Below are positions 35,913 through 37,334 of a stretch of 37,334 nt of DNA, one piece after another (within the stretch, counting starts at the first letter, position 1; the number at the start of each line of letters is the position of its first letter). The notes beneath the pieces are model-generated. The model saw only the letters and a list, made by a program, of their open reading frames with translations. It did no database searches and was not told the DNA's origin. Origin of the DNA: Acidobacteriaceae bacterium (GTDB taxonomy: Bacteria; Acidobacteriota; Terriglobia; Terriglobales; Acidobacteriaceae); contig PLOG01000008.1 of NCBI GenBank assembly GCA_003142935.1, positions 1 through 37,334 of the forward strand, given 5' to 3'. Made by a program: the position numbers and the translations under genes.

Positions 35913-37139
35913 CTATGCCGCAGTTCCGCTAAACGGCAGCACCTTGCCGCCTCTCTGGGTGCGCTCCAGAAAATCCGCCCAGTCCTGCATCATCTTGGCG
36001 CGTGGCTCCAGATAGAGCGCATGGTTGTATGCCGCGCTCACCGCATTCCGGGGAGCGTGAGCAAGCTGCAACTCGATATGGTCATGCGCGTAGCCCTGCT
36101 CATGCAGGATGGTGGACGCCAGACCCCGGAAGCCGTGGCCGGTCATGCGCCCCTTGTAGCCCATGCGCTTTAATGCTGCCAGAATGGTGTTGTTGCTCAT
36201 CGGTTGGGCAGCATTGAGGTCGCCGGGAAAAAGCCATTCATTGCTCCCAGTGAAATCGCGCAACATCTCCAGCACCTCCAGAGACTGCCTGGCCAGCGGC
36301 ACAATGTGCGGAGTGCGCATCTTCATCCGCTCGGCGGGTATGTCCCAGCGGGCATTCTCCAGGTCAAATTCCCCCCACTTTGCTTCGATCAATTCGGTGG
36401 TGCGCACAAAGGTCATGGACATCAGTTTCATTGCCAACCGTGTGACCTGCTTTCCCTGATAGACCTCTATGCGTCTGAGCAGGGTCGGCAGCTCTTTGGC
36501 ATCAATGCGGGCATAGTTGGTTTTCGGCGAGGATTTCAGAATGTCGCTTGGGCGAATCTCGGTGGCCGGGTTACGCTTTGCATAACCGTGGGCGATGCCG
36601 TAGCGAAAAACCTGCCCCACCGTCTCCAGAGCGCGTTTGGCAATATCCCGCGCGCCGCGATCCTGAATCGCGTTGGCCATCGCCACCAATTCCGGCGCTT
36701 CGATCTCGGCAATGGGCCGCGCTCCCAAACATGGGAGAATGTCGGCCTCCATGCGCCGCCGGACCGAGTCCACATGGCGCGGGCTCTTCCCCTCCTCCCA
36801 ATGCTCCAGCCATTGTGTGGTAACGCTCTGGAAGGTGTTCTCGACCGCGATTTTCTCCGCAGTCTTTTCGGCCTTCCGTTGTGCCATCGGGTCAACGCCT
36901 GTCGCCAGCAGTTTCCGCGCCTCGGCGTGGCGTTCTCGGGCCAGCGCCAGAGGTACATCCGGATATTTGCCGAGGGACATGAGCTTTTCCTTGCCGTCAA
37001 ACCGATAGGACCAGCGCCACAACTTCCCGCCGGTTGGCTTGACCCAGAGGTACAGTCCGCCTCCATCGCCCATGCTGTAGGCTTTTTCCGCCGCCTTGGC
37101 CCGTTTGATCTCAGTATCGGTCAGTCCGGCCATACCCAT
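35913..37139 (-). CDS. int: P4-type tyrosine integrase (DUF4102 N-terminus)
   Basis: LTDTEIKRAKAAEKAYSMGDGGGLYLWVKPTGGKLWRWSYRFDGKEKLMSLGKYPDVPLALARERHAEARKLLATGVDP; catalytic FVRTTELIEAKW, HGFRG, SAAYNHALYL. Confidence 0.95.
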   Translation of the reverse strand: MGMAGLTDTEIKRAKAAEKAYSMGDGGGLYLWVKPTGGKLWRWSYRFDGKEKLMSLGKYPDVPLALARERHAEARKLLATGVDPMAQRKAEKTAEKIAVENTFQSVTTQWLEHWEEGKSPRHVDSVRRRMEADILPCLGARPIAEIEAPELVAMANAIQDRGARDIAKRALETVGQVFRYGIAHGYAKRNPATEIRPSDILKSSPKTNYARIDAKELPTLLRRIEVYQGKQVTRLAMKLMSMTFVRTTELIEAKWGEFDLENARWDIPAERMKMRTPHIVPLARQSLEVLEMLRDFTGSNEWLFPGDLNAAQPMSNNTILAALKRMGYKGRMTGHGFRGLASTILHEQGYAHDHIELQLAHAPRNAVSAAYNHALYLEPRAKMMQDWADFLERTQRGGKVLPFSGTAA

Positions 37140-37154
37140 TCCTCCTCGTCTAGG

Positions 37155-37200
37155 AAAAGTACACCCACTTCAAGAACATAATACACCCAAAAGTACACCC
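37155..37200. repeat. Right-end candidate integrase arm sites
   Basis: Two AAAAGTACACCC (37155-37166, 37189-37200); 37180-37200 is the exact 21-bp match to 343-363. Confidence 0.7.
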
Positions 37201-37239
37201 GTCAGAACACGGCTGCACCTGGATGCATCTGGACGCAGA

Positions 37240-37277
37240 AAGACGTAAAGCCTAGCATTTGCTAGGCTTTATGTCTT
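37240..37277. terminator. Strong hairpin between integrase and tRNA end, probable terminator
   Basis: AAGACGTAAAGCCTAGCA-TT-TGCTAGGCTTTATGTCTT: 18-bp stem with one mismatch. Confidence 0.55.
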
Positions 37278-37314
37278 TATATTGAATGTCTTTGGATGCT
37301 CTGGGAAGGGTTTC

Positions 37315-37334
37315 TGGCGGAGAGGGAGGGATTC
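37315..37334 (-). tRNA. 3' end of a tRNA gene (probably tRNA-Ser), truncated by the window; proximal att core
   Basis: Reverse complement GAATCCCTCCCTCTCCGCCA has T-arm, acceptor stem and encoded CCA typical of a tRNA-Ser 3' end. The rest lies outside the window. Confidence 0.65.

Noticed and set aside
36204-37181. 325-aa plus-strand ORF
   Set aside because: Antisense to the integrase, which has all catalytic motifs; no recognisable family.
1-37334. CRISPR array, toxin-antitoxin or phage-defence system
   Set aside because: No regularly spaced repeats and no recognised defence or toxin-antitoxin families; the repeats present are att/arm sites and IS ends.

Overview
The window looks like a mobilizable genomic island of about 37 kb, apparently from an Acidobacteriota genome (lineage is inference from gene content). 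The right edge is the 3' end of a minus-strand tRNA (probably tRNA-Ser, truncated by the window). A P4-type tyrosine integrase lies next to it in the same orientation, followed by AlpA and a MobA/MobC-type relaxase module with a candidate oriT. A near-copy of the tRNA 3' end (19 of 20 bp, one base deleted) occurs at 271-289. An exact 21-bp direct repeat (AATACACCCAAAAGTACACCC) lies just inside both ends (343-363 and 37180-37200), consistent with integrase arm sites. No type IV secretion genes are visible, so the element looks mobilizable rather than self-conjugative. The left end is degenerate: an IS630-type transposase remnant with an internal stop, a tyrosine-integrase pseudogene (frameshift plus an amber stop just before the LRHT box), and a heavy-metal-type two-component system wrecked by a nonsense codon, a palindromic insertion and an intact IS4-family IS (1473-2821, 19-bp TIRs, 11-bp target duplication). 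The cargo includes a CRTAC1/ASPIC FG-GAP protein divergent from a TPR protein, a membrane protein with an uncharacterised N-terminal domain, and a sugar locus: GH28, TonB-dependent receptor, rhamnulokinase, FucP-like permease and LutABC. After that come Dps, two tandem alpha/beta hydrolases, a DoxX-like protein, and a propeller sensor kinase with a LuxR-type regulator. The most interesting points are the sugar-to-lactate locus on a mobilizable island, the reconstructed island ends, and a C7 slippery site with an overlapping small ORF in front of alpA. No CRISPR array or recognisable defence system was found.
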